Part shown: positions 13,355 to 13,446 of the stretch, piece after piece | Layout: every line of letters begins with the position of its first letter | How positions within the stretch are numbered: position 1 is the stretch's first letter | Origin: Desulfonatronospira sp. | GTDB taxonomy: Bacteria; Desulfobacterota; Desulfovibrionia; Desulfovibrionales; Desulfonatronovibrionaceae | Assembly (NCBI GenBank): GCA_003563255.1 | Contig: PWSL01000341.1 | Coordinates: forward strand, 1 to 13,446 | DNA length: 13,446 nucleotides | Reading direction: 5' to 3' | The notes under the pieces: model-generated | The model's input: only the letters and a program-made list of their open reading frames with translations | What the model was told of the DNA's origin: nothing | Databases searched by the model: none | Program-made: the position numbers and the translations under genes

Positions 13355-13446
13355 GGTTACCTCTCGTTCCCAGGCTCCAGCCTGGGAACGCTTAGTTCTT
13401 GCGGCACCAGCCGCTTCTTAAAAAATGTGGCTGGAGCCACAAAAAA
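13355..13446 (-). repeat. Serial hairpin repeat M2, inverted copy of M1, cut by window end
   Basis: GGTTACCTCTCGTTCCCAGG (from 13355) through TGTGGCTGGAGCCACA is the reverse complement of 10654-10746 with only a few differences. It contains GTTCCCAGGCTCCAGCCTGGGAAC, GCGGCACCAGCCGC and TGTGGCTGGAGCCACA. M1's fourth hairpin would lie beyond the window. Confidence 0.85.

Noticed and set aside
181..13446. CRISPR array
   Set aside because: The repeats are inverted, unevenly spaced and interrupted by genes; there are no short direct repeats with regular spacers and no cas genes.

Overview
The window looks like chromosomal DNA of a mid-GC sulfate-reducing deltaproteobacterium (Desulfobacterota, order Desulfovibrionales; a Desulfonatronospira-like haloalkaliphile is a guess). 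The grounds are the housekeeping set (glmU-zapA-6S RNA-rny-tyrS), a UbiA-type prenyltransferase resembling MqnP, a large zinc-ribbon threonine synthase, and a dense load of short palindromic repeats. All coordinates and alignments were worked out by eye.

Layout. Plus strand: glmU (356-1786), a 59-codon coiled-coil gene (zapB-like, 1789-1968) and zapA (1968-2240) form a tight cluster linking peptidoglycan precursor supply and Z-ring assembly. Next come the 6S RNA gene ssrS (about 2663-2835), rny (RNase Y, 3534-5090), tyrS (5320-6522), a UbiA-family prenyltransferase (6722-7615) and thrC (7880-9325). A minus-strand radical SAM gene (9313-10365) runs tail-to-tail into thrC with a 13-nt overlap. 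About 1.15 kb without genes follows. Then come a HIT-family gene (11516-11935) and an IHF/HU gene (12027-12320) on the plus strand. The minus-strand rlpA gene (12304-13074), a septal lipoprotein, overlaps the end of the IHF gene by 17 nt and has a good sigma70 promoter upstream.

The striking feature is between the genes. Nearly every gap longer than about 100 bp holds one or more ~40-270 bp nested palindromes of one mosaic family. Complete copies have an outer inverted repeat of one of two types (GTATCTGTTCAGCGCTTT or TAGCACTACAGCGAAACTT). Inside this lies an imperfect GGGGACTGGCTCT / AGTGCCTGTCCCC palindrome, and inside that one of three interchangeable central stems. The central stems and the outer ends combine in different ways, the mismatches in the inner palindrome recur at the same places, and no transposase is present. 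This fits a non-autonomous, REP- or MITE-like family that has spread at gene boundaries by modular exchange. A second, unrelated family of serial hairpins with the core GGCTCCAGCC occurs twice, in inverted orientation. A third repeat (about 144 bp) is inverted between the two ends of a 10-kb segment. I saw no tRNA or rRNA gene, CRISPR array, prophage or transposase gene.
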